From contig NZ_LTZG01000001.1 of the NCBI RefSeq assembly GCF_001592825.1, positions 868,001 to 932,000 on the forward strand: a stretch of DNA of 64,000 bases, given 5' to 3'. The notes under the pieces were generated by a model, which was given only the letters and a program-made list of their open reading frames with translations, was not told the DNA's origin and did not search any database. A program made the translations under genes and the position numbers. Of the stretch, positions 23,851 through 31,561 are shown piece after piece. Origin of the DNA: Planococcus maritimus (lineage in GTDB: Bacteria > Bacillota > Bacilli > Bacillales_A > Planococcaceae). Positions within the stretch are counted from its first letter, which is position 1. The number at the start of each line of letters is the position of its first letter.

Positions 23851-24333
23851 ATGGCTATCGGCATTTTACTGGCACTTTCAGGCGGCGTACTCGTCTGTCT
23901 GCAAAATATCTTTAACGCCAACGTCAAGCAGCATGTCAGCGTCTGGACAACAACCGCACTTGTGTTATTTCTCGGCTTTTTCGGATCCTTTGTGGCAGGG
24001 CTTGCGGTGAACGGGATGGACTTGTTCCGCTTTCAGGCCGAGCCGTGGTTTTGGTTTAGCGGCATACTCGGCGTTGGCGTCGTCGTCTGTGTCACACAAG
24101 GCGTGCAGTCAATGGGCCCGAGCCGTGCGATTTCCATCGTCATGGTCTCGCAGATTTTCTTCGGGTTGATGTGGGATACCGCCGGCTGGTTCGGCCTCGA
24201 ACAAGTGCCGTTCACGTGGCAATCGCTCGCAGGCATCGTTTTGATCAGTGCGGGCATCGTCTTATTCCAGCTTGGACCCGCTCTTGAAGGCAAATCGTTC
24301 GTCCGAAAACGCAAAACCCAACACAGCCTCTAG
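23851..24333 (+). CDS. DMT transporter, YdcZ/DUF606 family (second copy)
   Basis: A 160-residue protein with five helices (ILLALSGGVLVCLQNIFNAN, VWTTTALVLFLGFFGSFVAG and following). The same family as the gene at 22738 but clearly diverged, as expected for two unequal halves of a heterodimer. ATG behind AGGAGG. The tail RKRKTQHSL is positive. A terminator follows. Confidence 0.86.
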   Translation: MAIGILLALSGGVLVCLQNIFNANVKQHVSVWTTTALVLFLGFFGSFVAGLAVNGMDLFRFQAEPWFWFSGILGVGVVVCVTQGVQSMGPSRAISIVMVSQIFFGLMWDTAGWFGLEQVPFTWQSLAGIVLISAGIVLFQLGPALEGKSFVRKRKTQHSL

Positions 24334-24350
24334 CACATGAATTGACGAAA

Positions 24351-24390
24351 AAAAGCTCTATCCAGCCATCATGGTCGGATAGAGCTTTTA
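24351..24390. terminator. Terminator, left of R4
   Basis: AAAAGCTCTATCC pairs with GGATAGAGCTTTT around AGCCATCATGGTC. It ends the ydcZ operon. Confidence 0.85.
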
Positions 24391-24462
24391 AGTATTCAAG
24401 AAGTGAGTAACTTGCTATGAGCAAAGCAGATTCACTTTGTATTATTAAAATACAATGTTCTA

Positions 24463-24716
24463 GCTGAGTATTTGGAGAAGCGTTCGCTCGACTCCGGTGG
24501 ACCAGCGAGACGACCGAGACCCCGGAAGAAATGAATGAGTGAAGCTTAGCTGAACACATTCATTTGCGACGCATCTGCTACGCAGATGTGGGAGCAACTC
24601 TTTTACTGCGATGCTCGAGCGCAGTGAGAGTTGAGCACAAGGGTTTCGAAGCGGCTGAGGAGGCTTGGGCGCGAGCCCACGGAGTCGTGCAATAAGCTTC
24701 GGAAAATACAGTTTTC
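24463..24716. repeat. Intergenic repeat R4 (inverted, core plus inserts A and B)
   Basis: The core blocks appear inverted relative to R1: GAAGCGTTCGCTCGACTCCG at the left, GCGGCTGAGGAGGCTTGGGC at the right. The insert between them holds block A (CGACGCATCTGCTACGCAGA and the CATTCATT pair) as in R2, plus an added block with CAACTCT and AGAGTTG arms. It is the largest form and lies between two related terminators. Confidence 0.72.
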
Positions 24717-24733
24717 TAAGTTTCTCAATAATC

Positions 24734-24776
24734 AAAAGCGTTATCCAGTCGCCATGGCCGGATAACGCTTTTTTTA
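24734..24776. terminator. Terminator, right of R4
   Basis: AAAAGCGTTATCC pairs with GGATAACGCTTTTT around AGTCGCCATGGCC. Both arms and the loop resemble the terminator at 24351. It ends the leftward DUF4956 operon. Confidence 0.85.
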
Positions 24777-25457
24777 TGCAGTAAAGTTGCCGTCGTAGCT
24801 GAGCATGATAGCGGACTGAACGCCGGTGAGCTCTGAAATGCGGGTGATGAAGCCCATATCGGTATCTTTCACACGTACTTCATAAGTCACCTCGTAATCT
24901 CTGCCGCCTTGTACGGATTTGGATTTGATCAGGTGTTTGCGGACACTTGCCGACACCAGTTGATCAAGGGAATTTTCGATGGCGTTGTCTTCGTATTTCA
25001 CAATCAGCAAATACGGGTTCTCGATTTTGATTTTATTCACAAAGACGATTAAGACTAGACCGATTAACAGCGATCCCAAGATGGCCAGCAAGACAAATCC
25101 GGCACCGCACAAGATTCCGGAAATGATCGTCCAGAACAGATACACCAAGTCCATCGGGTCCTTGATCGGTGTCCGGAAGCGAACGATCGATAACGCGCCG
25201 ACCATCCCGAGCGACAACAAGACATTGGTCGAGATCCCCATGATGATCAAAGCAGTCGCCATCGACATGACGATCAAGGAAATGTTGAAGCTGTGCGAAT
25301 AAATGACGCCGGAAAAGGTTTTCTTGTAAATGGTGTAGATAAACAGTCCGATGATAAACGCGACCACCAGCCCGATCAGTGAATCGACGAGCGAGAAACT
25401 GCTGGTGTTTTCCAGAAAACTTGATTTAAAAATGTCATTGAAATTGATGCTTTCCAT
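24774..25457 (-). CDS. DUF4956 membrane protein, partner of VTC gene
   Basis: About 227 residues. Three to four helices lie in the first 150 (SLIGLVVAFIIGLFIYTIYK, LIVMSMATALIIMGISTNVL, FWTIISGILCGAGFVLLAIL), with the conserved VGALSIVRFRTPIKDPMDLV block of DUF4956, then a cytosolic ferredoxin-like C-terminal domain. DUF4956 genes commonly sit beside VTC-domain genes, as here (35-bp gap), so it may be a membrane partner for polyphosphate synthesis or export. The ATG at 25457 follows GGAGG; the frame's earlier start has none. Confidence 0.85.
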   Translation of the reverse strand: MESINFNDIFKSSFLENTSSFSLVDSLIGLVVAFIIGLFIYTIYKKTFSGVIYSHSFNISLIVMSMATALIIMGISTNVLLSLGMVGALSIVRFRTPIKDPMDLVYLFWTIISGILCGAGFVLLAILGSLLIGLVLIVFVNKIKIENPYLLIVKYEDNAIENSLDQLVSASVRKHLIKSKSVQGGRDYEVTYEVRVKDTDMGFITRISELTGVQSAIMLSYDGNFTA

Positions 25458-25492
25458 TTGTAATTCCTCCAATTAGTTCATGCCGCTCGGTG

Positions 25493-26191
25493 TTATCCGT
25501 ACATCCGGCTGATTTGGTATTTCGAATACGCTCCCGCCCGCAGATCGCTGACTTGCAGCAACTGGCGGATGACTCCTGGCAAAAATTCATCGTATTTGAC
25601 TTCCAGCAACACGACGCCCGGTTCTGTATCGACCATGGTGATGTTCGGGTTCAATACATCGTTATTGCGCAAGCTCGTGCGGATCTTGCTGTCAAATGTG
25701 ACACGGACGTTGCCATATTTATAAATGAACACTTCCCGCTCGTAATCGACGACCGTCAGCGGTTTGAGTTGAAGCATGACCATTTGCCAATACAAGTCCT
25801 GCATTAACGGCCGGCTGTCCGTTTCCATCCAGTCGATGTCACCTGAGCGGATGCGCTCGTATTCCTGTGCATCGATGGGGCATTTCTGTTTATAGGTTAA
25901 ATTATTGCGCTTGCTTTTTTTCTCCAAGTTCATGAAGCTTGTGTCGCCGTCATAATAACGGACGCGGAATTTATCGCGTTCGAAGTTGCCCTCTTTTTTC
26001 TGGTTCATGACTTTGTTATCAAAGTTGTCGAAATAGACGCTGCGAATCTGATATGTGCCGTTTGCTTTGGCATGGCCATCTATTTCCATATAATGCTTCA
26101 GCTTATTGCGTAATAGGTAGCATTCCAATTGCGTCATTTCGTGTTTGATTTCCCGTCGGCCTTGAACCCCGTTTAAACTCATCGCTTTCAT
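25493..26191 (-). CDS. VTC-domain polyphosphate polymerase-like protein
   Basis: A 232-residue cytosolic tunnel-fold protein of the CYTH/VTC class. The basic and acidic residues that line the yeast Vtc4 tunnel have counterparts: GRREIKHEM (11-19), YQIRSVYFD, KFRVRYYDG (74-82), LEKKSKRN (89-96), YKQK (100-103), VDYERE (148-153), the metal Glu in LLEVKYDEF (195-203), and YSKYQISR near the end. Vtc4 makes polyphosphate from ATP; bacterial relatives are presumed to do so. First gene of a two-gene operon whose promoter has a response-regulator-type box. Confidence 0.85.
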   Translation of the reverse strand: MKAMSLNGVQGRREIKHEMTQLECYLLRNKLKHYMEIDGHAKANGTYQIRSVYFDNFDNKVMNQKKEGNFERDKFRVRYYDGDTSFMNLEKKSKRNNLTYKQKCPIDAQEYERIRSGDIDWMETDSRPLMQDLYWQMVMLQLKPLTVVDYEREVFIYKYGNVRVTFDSKIRTSLRNNDVLNPNITMVDTEPGVVLLEVKYDEFLPGVIRQLLQVSDLRAGAYSKYQISRMYG

Positions 26192-26243
26192 CGTTCTCTC
26201 TCCTTTTTGCTGTTGCCTGTGATGTGTGAAGTTCTTAAGCTTG

Positions 26244-26275
26244 AGTATGGGCCGCTTTCCTTAAACTAACCTTAA
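26244..26275 (-). promoter_or_regulatory. Response-regulator box plus promoter of the VTC operon
   Basis: Read leftward: TTAAGGTTAGTTTAAG (two TTAAG half sites on an 11-bp period), then 10 bp, then the -10 CATACT. There is no consensus -35, as expected where an OmpR-family activator replaces it. The same box, spacing and -10 occur at 28349-28380. Confidence 0.72.
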
Positions 26276-26280
26276 AATAA

Positions 26281-26307
26281 AAAAAGACCGCCAGTTGGCG
26301 ATCTTTA
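26281..26307 (-). terminator. Terminator of the two-component operon
   Basis: AAAGATCGCC-AACT-GGCGGTCTTT followed leftward by TTTATTTT. It lies right after the histidine kinase stop and just upstream of the VTC box. Confidence 0.85.
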
Positions 26308-27591
26308 TTTCGGTAATTTCACTTGGAATGTGGTGCCTGAGGGCTTATTGGCGAAAGCTGTAATCGTGCCGCCGTGGCTTTCGACAATCCACTGGGCGAT
26401 CGATAGGCCAAGCCCAATGCCCCCGGTCTCGCGGGAGCGCGCTTTGTCCTCCCTGTAGAACCGGTCAAAAATGTAGGGCAGATTGTCTTCCTTGATGCCC
26501 GCGCCTTCATCACTCACTTCGATGACCGTGTTGCGCTCTTCCATATAGCTTCGGATGCCGATCCGCTCTCCTGTATCGGTGTATTTGAGGGCGTTGTCGA
26601 GCAAGATCACCAATAATTGATGCAGCCGGCTGCGATCTGCTTCCATGCTGACGTCGGCTTGGAGATCAAGCCAGAATTCCTTGTCTTGCGATTCGGCAAT
26701 TTCTTCATACGGCGCCAGTGCTTGGCGGATGAACGGATCCAAATCTATGCTTTCTTTTTGCAATTGGATTTCCGAAGAATCTGCTCGTGCCAGCGTCAAT
26801 AGGTCGGTCGTAAGTTTCGACAGACGCCGGGTCTCGGACAAGCTCATCGCAATGTTCTCAAAACGATCCATAATTTTCGCTTGCGGCGCCGTGAGCAGCA
26901 ATTCCAATTTGTTTTGAATGACCGTCAAAGGCGTACGCAGTTCATGGGAGGCGTTTTCCACAAACTCAGCCTGCCTGTTCCAGGACTGGACAATCGGCTT
27001 GACCATCTTCTTCGACAACACATAACTGGCCGAAATCGATAGCACAATGAAAATCAATGAGCAGATGGCCAATAGCCGGCCGAAATTTTCGATAATGGTT
27101 TGTTCGGGATCGATATTGACGAGCAATTGGGTATAAGCGATGTCGTCTGTCGGGTCCTCATCTTCAAATAGCAAGGAGCGGTAGTCGAAAGTCTCGTCGA
27201 AAGTCGTATTGGTGATGACACCTTCACTTTCAGTGTCGAGCGTGAGATCTTCAAAAAAGTTTTCAAAGAGCAGCGTGCCGATTTGTTCTTCATTGGCGAT
27301 TTCACCTTGTTCGTTCCAAAAAAGAATGGTGATACGCGGGTTCGGATTCGCGCCGCGGCTGGCAAAATTAGTGTTTTGCGGATCAGCCCCAGCCGGCCGA
27401 ATGCGTTCTTGAGGCGCCTCTTCCACAACTTTGCGCACCTGCATTAATTCCTCATCTGTCTGCGAAAACAAAGTCGTTTGCACTTGGTTAAAGATGATAA
27501 TGCCAAATAGCGTAAAAATGACCGTAAACGCCAGCAGGTTCAAAAGCATAAAGCGCGTTTGCTGTTTTTTGACGATCGCGTTTCTATTCAT
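26305..27591 (-). CDS. Sensor histidine kinase (HisKA)
   Basis: About 428 residues. TM1 (FMLLNLLAFTVIFTLFGIII), an extracellular sensor of about 130 residues rich in Asp/Glu (FENFFEDLTLDTESEG, LLFEDEDPTDDIAY), TM2 (LLAICSLIFIVLSISASYVL), HisKA with FVENASHELRTPLTV, then HATPase with DNALKY (N box), DEGAGI (G1), FDRFYR (F) and GGIGLGLSIA (G2). Its ATG at 27591 overlaps the regulator stop by 8 bp (ATGAATAG). The acidic sensor would suit cation or Ca2+ sensing; that is inference. Confidence 0.93.
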   Translation of the reverse strand: MNRNAIVKKQQTRFMLLNLLAFTVIFTLFGIIIFNQVQTTLFSQTDEELMQVRKVVEEAPQERIRPAGADPQNTNFASRGANPNPRITILFWNEQGEIANEEQIGTLLFENFFEDLTLDTESEGVITNTTFDETFDYRSLLFEDEDPTDDIAYTQLLVNIDPEQTIIENFGRLLAICSLIFIVLSISASYVLSKKMVKPIVQSWNRQAEFVENASHELRTPLTVIQNKLELLLTAPQAKIMDRFENIAMSLSETRRLSKLTTDLLTLARADSSEIQLQKESIDLDPFIRQALAPYEEIAESQDKEFWLDLQADVSMEADRSRLHQLLVILLDNALKYTDTGERIGIRSYMEERNTVIEVSDEGAGIKEDNLPYIFDRFYREDKARSRETGGIGLGLSIAQWIVESHGGTITAFANKPSGTTFQVKLPK

Positions 27592-28270
27592 GGCTGGCTC
27601 CAACGTCCGCGAGCATATATCCAAGGCCACGGAAAGTTTTTATGTATCCATCATAGTGGAAAGGCTTTAAGTTTTTTCGCAAATTGCTGGCGTAGACCTC
27701 GACCACCGTTGTCGAGGTATCGGATTCGAATCCCCAAATGCGGTCAAAGATCTGCTCTTTTGTCAGGATGATGTTTTGGTTGGTCAATAAGTATTCCAAG
27801 AGATCGAATTGCTTGCCGTTGAGCTTGACCGCTTCCCCATCGATGGTGGCCGTTTTGGTTTTAATATTGAGTTTCAATTGCTTAAAGCTTAAGATATTCT
27901 CCTTTAGTTCCCCGCCGGCTCTTCTGATGATCGCTTCGAGCCTCAATAAAAGCTCTTCTCTGTGAAATGGCTTCACCAAATAGTCATCCGCCCCGGACTT
28001 GAATCCTTCAATTTTATCGGCAATGCCGTCTTTGGCCGTCAGCATGATAACCGGTGTCGTATTTCCTTGGGCGCGCAATTCTTTCAGTACTTCATAGCCG
28101 TCCATTTCCGGCATCATGATGTCGAGGATGATGCCGTCGAAAATATTCTGTTCAGCTAGATACAGCCCTTCCTCCCCATTAAAAGCTTGCTCGGTTTCAA
28201 ATAACTCTTCTGTTGTTTGCTTGATCGTATCGGATAATTGCTTGTCGTCTTCTATAATTAACAGCTTCAT
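27584..28270 (-). CDS. OmpR-family response regulator
   Basis: About 228 residues: a receiver with IIEDDK and the phospho-acceptor in GIILDIMMPEMDGYEVL, K in LVKPF, then a winged HTH ending EVYASNLRKNLKPFHYDGYI and TFRGLGYML. The ATG at 28270 follows GGGG with good spacing. Translationally coupled to the kinase gene. The likely targets are its own neighbours: two promoters here carry an 11-bp-period TTAAG direct repeat, the type bound by OmpR-class dimers. Confidence 0.94.
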   Translation of the reverse strand: MKLLIIEDDKQLSDTIKQTTEELFETEQAFNGEEGLYLAEQNIFDGIILDIMMPEMDGYEVLKELRAQGNTTPVIMLTAKDGIADKIEGFKSGADDYLVKPFHREELLLRLEAIIRRAGGELKENILSFKQLKLNIKTKTATIDGEAVKLNGKQFDLLEYLLTNQNIILTKEQIFDRIWGFESDTSTTVVEVYASNLRKNLKPFHYDGYIKTFRGLGYMLADVGASHE

Positions 28271-28307
28271 CGTGCATGCCCCGTTTCCCACTTGAATAAT
28301 AGACTTG

Positions 28308-28335
28308 ATTATAGAACGAAAAAAGAAAATTGCAA
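28308..28335 (-). promoter_or_regulatory. Sigma-A promoter of the two-component operon
   Basis: Read leftward, TTGCAA and a perfect TATAAT are 16 bp apart, about 40 bp before the response regulator start. Unlike the two box-bearing promoters, it has a usable -35, so it may be constitutive. Confidence 0.62.
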
Positions 28336-28348
28336 ATGCCTGCCATTT

Positions 28349-28380
28349 TTAAGGTTTGCTTAAGCTAAGCCTCCCATACT
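28349..28380 (+). promoter_or_regulatory. Response-regulator box plus promoter of the beta-helix lipoprotein gene
   Basis: TTAAGGTTTGCTTAAG, then 10 bp, then CATACT. Box, spacing and -10 match those ahead of the VTC operon at 26244-26275. The predicted transcript starts about 45 bp before the lipoprotein ATG. Confidence 0.72.
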
Positions 28381-28430
28381 GAAAGCAACAAGAGACAAGC
28401 TTTCCTCTTAATCCAGAAGGAGTGAAAAAA

Positions 28431-30473
28431 ATGATCCATAAAAATATGTTCAAAATGGCCTCGGTCGCTTTATCGGCAAGCTTATTGTTTGCCTGCAGCA
28501 ATACAGAACTAGAAGAAACAGCAGAGGCAAGTTCACCGGCACAGGAAATCGTCCAGTCAGAAATCGACTCCGTGCTTACTTACACAGCAGGAGACGAATA
28601 CGAAGACCTTGAAAATGCAGAGACGATTGAACTAACCGGGACGGAAGCGGACTACGCCTCCTCTGCAGCCGTCTTGTTTGAAGAAGGCACCTTAACGATC
28701 AAGGCTGGCGGCACCTACGTGCTGAGCGGCAGTTTGGATGGCCAAGTAGTCGTCGATTCGGAAGACGATAATCCAGTACGCATCGTCCTCGACGGCGTGA
28801 GCATCCAGTCTTCTGAAACCTCAGCGATTTTCGTCGAAAAAGCGGAAAAAACCATCATTTCGCTTGAAGAAGGCAGTGAAAACCGCGTCGCCGATGCAGC
28901 CAACTATTCGGACACCGATGATGCCGACGAACCGAACGCCGCTATTTTCAGCAAAAGTGATTTGACAATCAACGGCACGGGGCAATTGGTCGTAGAAGGC
29001 AATTATAATAACGGGATTACAAGTAAAGACGCCTTGAAAATCACAGGCGGCGATGTGACCATCTTCGCTGTAGACGACGCCTTGATGGGACGCGATCTCG
29101 TAGCCGCTAAAGACGGAACGCTCACCATCGAAGCCGGTGACGATGGCATCAAAACGACCAATGATGAAGAAAACACCGGAACGATCGCCCTTGAAGGCGG
29201 CACATATTCGATCGTAGCGGGAGGAGACGGCATTCAATCTTCTGCCGATGCGTATATTACCGGCGGCACGTATTCCATCACGTCCGGTGGCGGAAGCCCG
29301 GAAACCGTCAAAACAAATTCCCCGGGCCCAGCTCAGGGAACTGCGACTGAAGAGGCGGATATGGAAAGCGGCAAGGGGCTGAAAACAGAAGGCGCCCTTT
29401 TTGTTACCGGCGGCAGCTTCACGGTCGATTCAGCAGATGATGCGGTCCATAGCAATGGCGACGTAGCGATCAGCGGTGGCGAGTGGACTTTATCCACAGG
29501 GGAAGACGGCATACACGCCGACCAAATGATGGTCCTAGATGACGGCACTTTTGACATCGCGAAGAGCTATGAGGCGCTAGAGGCGGCCCAACTGTCCATT
29601 AACGGCGGCGAATATACCTTATGGGCCAGCGATGACGGCATCAATGTCAGCAATGGCACGGCCACTGCAGATGAAGATACCACTACGTCGACACAAGAGG
29701 AACCGTTATTGACCATTACAGGCGGCTTCATGTCCGTCGATGCAGGCGGAGATGGGCTCGATGCCAATGGCTCGATTCACATGACCGGCGGCACGGTGCT
29801 GGTCAACGGGCCCGTCACTGACATGGAAGGCTCGATCGACTACGACAATACGTTCACGCAAGAAGGCGGACTTTTGATCGCCGCAGGCAGCTCCGGCATG
29901 GTTCAGAGCACGTCTGAGGATTCTACTCAATCTGCTGTGGTGATGACGTTCCCGGATATTCAAGAAGCCGGTACATTGACCCATCTTGAAGACAGTGCAG
30001 GCAATACAGTCGCAAGCTTTGCGCCGGAAAAAGATTATCAGGCCATCTACATCAGTTCACCTGATTTGCAAGTCGGCTCAAGTTATACCTTGTCAGTCGG
30101 CGGGTCTTCTAGCGGCGAAGAAACGGAAGGCTTGTATACGGGCGGCAGCTACGAAGGCGGCACCGAGGTCTTGAGCTTCGTCCAGGAAGAAACAGCTACT
30201 TGGCTCAACGAAGACGGCATCACAGAAGCTGCCCCTGAACATGCTGGCGGTGGCGCTGGCGGGGCTGGTGTTGGTGGCGACCGCCAAGGCGGACCGCCTC
30301 AAGGCGCCAATCCGATGGAGCAGTTAGATGAAGAGACTGCCCTTCAAGTCGAAGAAATCCTCGCGCAACTTGAAGCAGGCACCTTGACGGAAGAACAAGC
30401 GCAAGCCGCCATGGCGGAACTTGGCATTGAAGTGCCGATGCGCCCAATGGATGACACAGTCCCAGCACAATAA
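28431..30473 (+). CDS. Secreted beta-helix lipoprotein, Cthe_2159/DUF4353-like
   Basis: About 680 residues. Lipoprotein signal (LSASLLFACSNTELE, lipobox FAC), then a right-handed beta-helix built from repeats such as TLTIEAGDDGI, GTYSIVAGGDGIQSSADA and GSFTVDSADDAVHSNGD, each with acidic DDG(I/A) turns. It matches the carbohydrate-binding Cthe_2159 family, whose founder binds polygalacturonate with Ca2+. A Gly-rich linker (GGGAGGAGVGGDRQGG) and a helical tail with EEQAQAAMAEL close it. The ATG at 28431 has AAGGAG eight bases before it. Divergent from the two-component genes. Families of this type often co-occur with VTC, DUF4956 and CotH genes; CotH is missing here. Confidence 0.85.
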   Translation: MIHKNMFKMASVALSASLLFACSNTELEETAEASSPAQEIVQSEIDSVLTYTAGDEYEDLENAETIELTGTEADYASSAAVLFEEGTLTIKAGGTYVLSGSLDGQVVVDSEDDNPVRIVLDGVSIQSSETSAIFVEKAEKTIISLEEGSENRVADAANYSDTDDADEPNAAIFSKSDLTINGTGQLVVEGNYNNGITSKDALKITGGDVTIFAVDDALMGRDLVAAKDGTLTIEAGDDGIKTTNDEENTGTIALEGGTYSIVAGGDGIQSSADAYITGGTYSITSGGGSPETVKTNSPGPAQGTATEEADMESGKGLKTEGALFVTGGSFTVDSADDAVHSNGDVAISGGEWTLSTGEDGIHADQMMVLDDGTFDIAKSYEALEAAQLSINGGEYTLWASDDGINVSNGTATADEDTTTSTQEEPLLTITGGFMSVDAGGDGLDANGSIHMTGGTVLVNGPVTDMEGSIDYDNTFTQEGGLLIAAGSSGMVQSTSEDSTQSAVVMTFPDIQEAGTLTHLEDSAGNTVASFAPEKDYQAIYISSPDLQVGSSYTLSVGGSSSGEETEGLYTGGSYEGGTEVLSFVQEETATWLNEDGITEAAPEHAGGGAGGAGVGGDRQGGPPQGANPMEQLDEETALQVEEILAQLEAGTLTEEQAQAAMAELGIEVPMRPMDDTVPAQ

Positions 30474-30516
30474 AATGAACAGGCGCACTCTATTGCGTAA
30501 TTATATACTTTAATAA

Positions 30517-30549
30517 CCGGCAGCCTAGGACAGGCTGCCGGCTTTCTTT
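30517..30549 (+). terminator. Terminator of the lipoprotein gene
   Basis: CCGGCAGCCT pairs with AGGCTGCCGG, followed by CTTTCTTTA. Confidence 0.82.
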
Positions 30550-30648
30550 ATGTCTGAATCGTGCATATTTTTTTCACTTATTATATGATAAAGCGGTAAA
30601 CGTATTTCAGGATAACTTATAATGCCCATTAAGCGAGGAGAAAAGAGC

Positions 30649-31497
30649 ATGTTTAAAAATAGCGAGTTGCAAACATTTTTGCGCGAAAAGTCAAAAGGGC
30701 TGACCGAACAATGGTATTCCACTTTGGATAAATCAGCAGGCGGTGTTTACGCTGAAACCGAACCCCAAGCTATTGACAAACTAAAGCAGCAAAATCAGGA
30801 TTTCCATCAATTGTTCTGTTCGGCATTTGGCAAAGAAGAAGCCGAGTGCATCGACATTTTCCGGGAATGGGTGCTCAGTGTCGCGAACGACGAAGCGCAT
30901 CTGGCCACGCCTTTCAATTCTGTCATCAAGGAATTTTTCCGTACGCAAAAGCAGTATTTGGAGCTCATTGAAGAGTTCGCCACTTTGCAGGAAGAAACCA
31001 TTTCCCATGCACAATTGAATGCCTGGAATCAGGCCATTGTCGATACGACCAACACCATTATCCTCGAGTTCATCGACCAAAACACGAAAGCCGCAGAACG
31101 CCGGTTGAATGCACAACAGGAAATGATCGTCGAGATGAGCGCACCGGTCATCTTGCTTTCCAAAGATAGCGGATTGCTTCCATTGATCGGCGAGATCAAT
31201 ACATACCGCGCCAAAATCGTCTTCGAAAAAGTGTTGCAGCAATGCCACGAAAAATCGATTGAGCGCCTGTTCATCGACTTGTCCGGTGTGCCGATCATCG
31301 ATACGATGGTTGCCCACCAGATTTTCCAGCTGATCGAAGGATTGAAAATCATCGGCGTGCGTACGGCCATTGCGGGCATCAGCCCAGAAATCGCCCAGAC
31401 TGCCATTCAATTAGGTGTCAATTTCGGCGAAATCGATGTCTACAATAAATTGGATCAGGCTTTGCGCTATCATAAACTCGAATTTAACCAAAACTGA
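30649..31497 (+). CDS. RsbR-type STAS-domain stressosome protein
   Basis: About 282 residues. An N-terminal helical sensor-like domain (non-haem globin type in the family) is followed by a STAS domain from about residue 165: ERLFIDLSGVPIIDTMVAHQ with the Thr after IID that RsbT phosphorylates in RsbR, then RTAIAGISPEIAQTAIQLGV. RsbR paralogues form the stressosome controlling sigma-B or other outputs. No rsbS/rsbT is adjacent, so this is an orphan paralogue as often seen in Bacillus. ATG behind GCGAGGAG. Confidence 0.88.
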   Translation: MFKNSELQTFLREKSKGLTEQWYSTLDKSAGGVYAETEPQAIDKLKQQNQDFHQLFCSAFGKEEAECIDIFREWVLSVANDEAHLATPFNSVIKEFFRTQKQYLELIEEFATLQEETISHAQLNAWNQAIVDTTNTIILEFIDQNTKAAERRLNAQQEMIVEMSAPVILLSKDSGLLPLIGEINTYRAKIVFEKVLQQCHEKSIERLFIDLSGVPIIDTMVAHQIFQLIEGLKIIGVRTAIAGISPEIAQTAIQLGVNFGEIDVYNKLDQALRYHKLEFNQN

Positions 31498-31504
31498 AAA
31501 ACCT

Positions 31505-31547
31505 AAAAGAACATCCACTTGCACACGCGGCAGGTGGATGTTCTTTT
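31505..31547 (+). terminator. Bidirectional terminator
   Basis: AAAAGAACATCCAC pairs with GTGGATGTTCTTTT between the convergent RsbR-like and SRPBCC genes. Confidence 0.88.
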
Positions 31548-31561
31548 GGTTTTATTTACGG

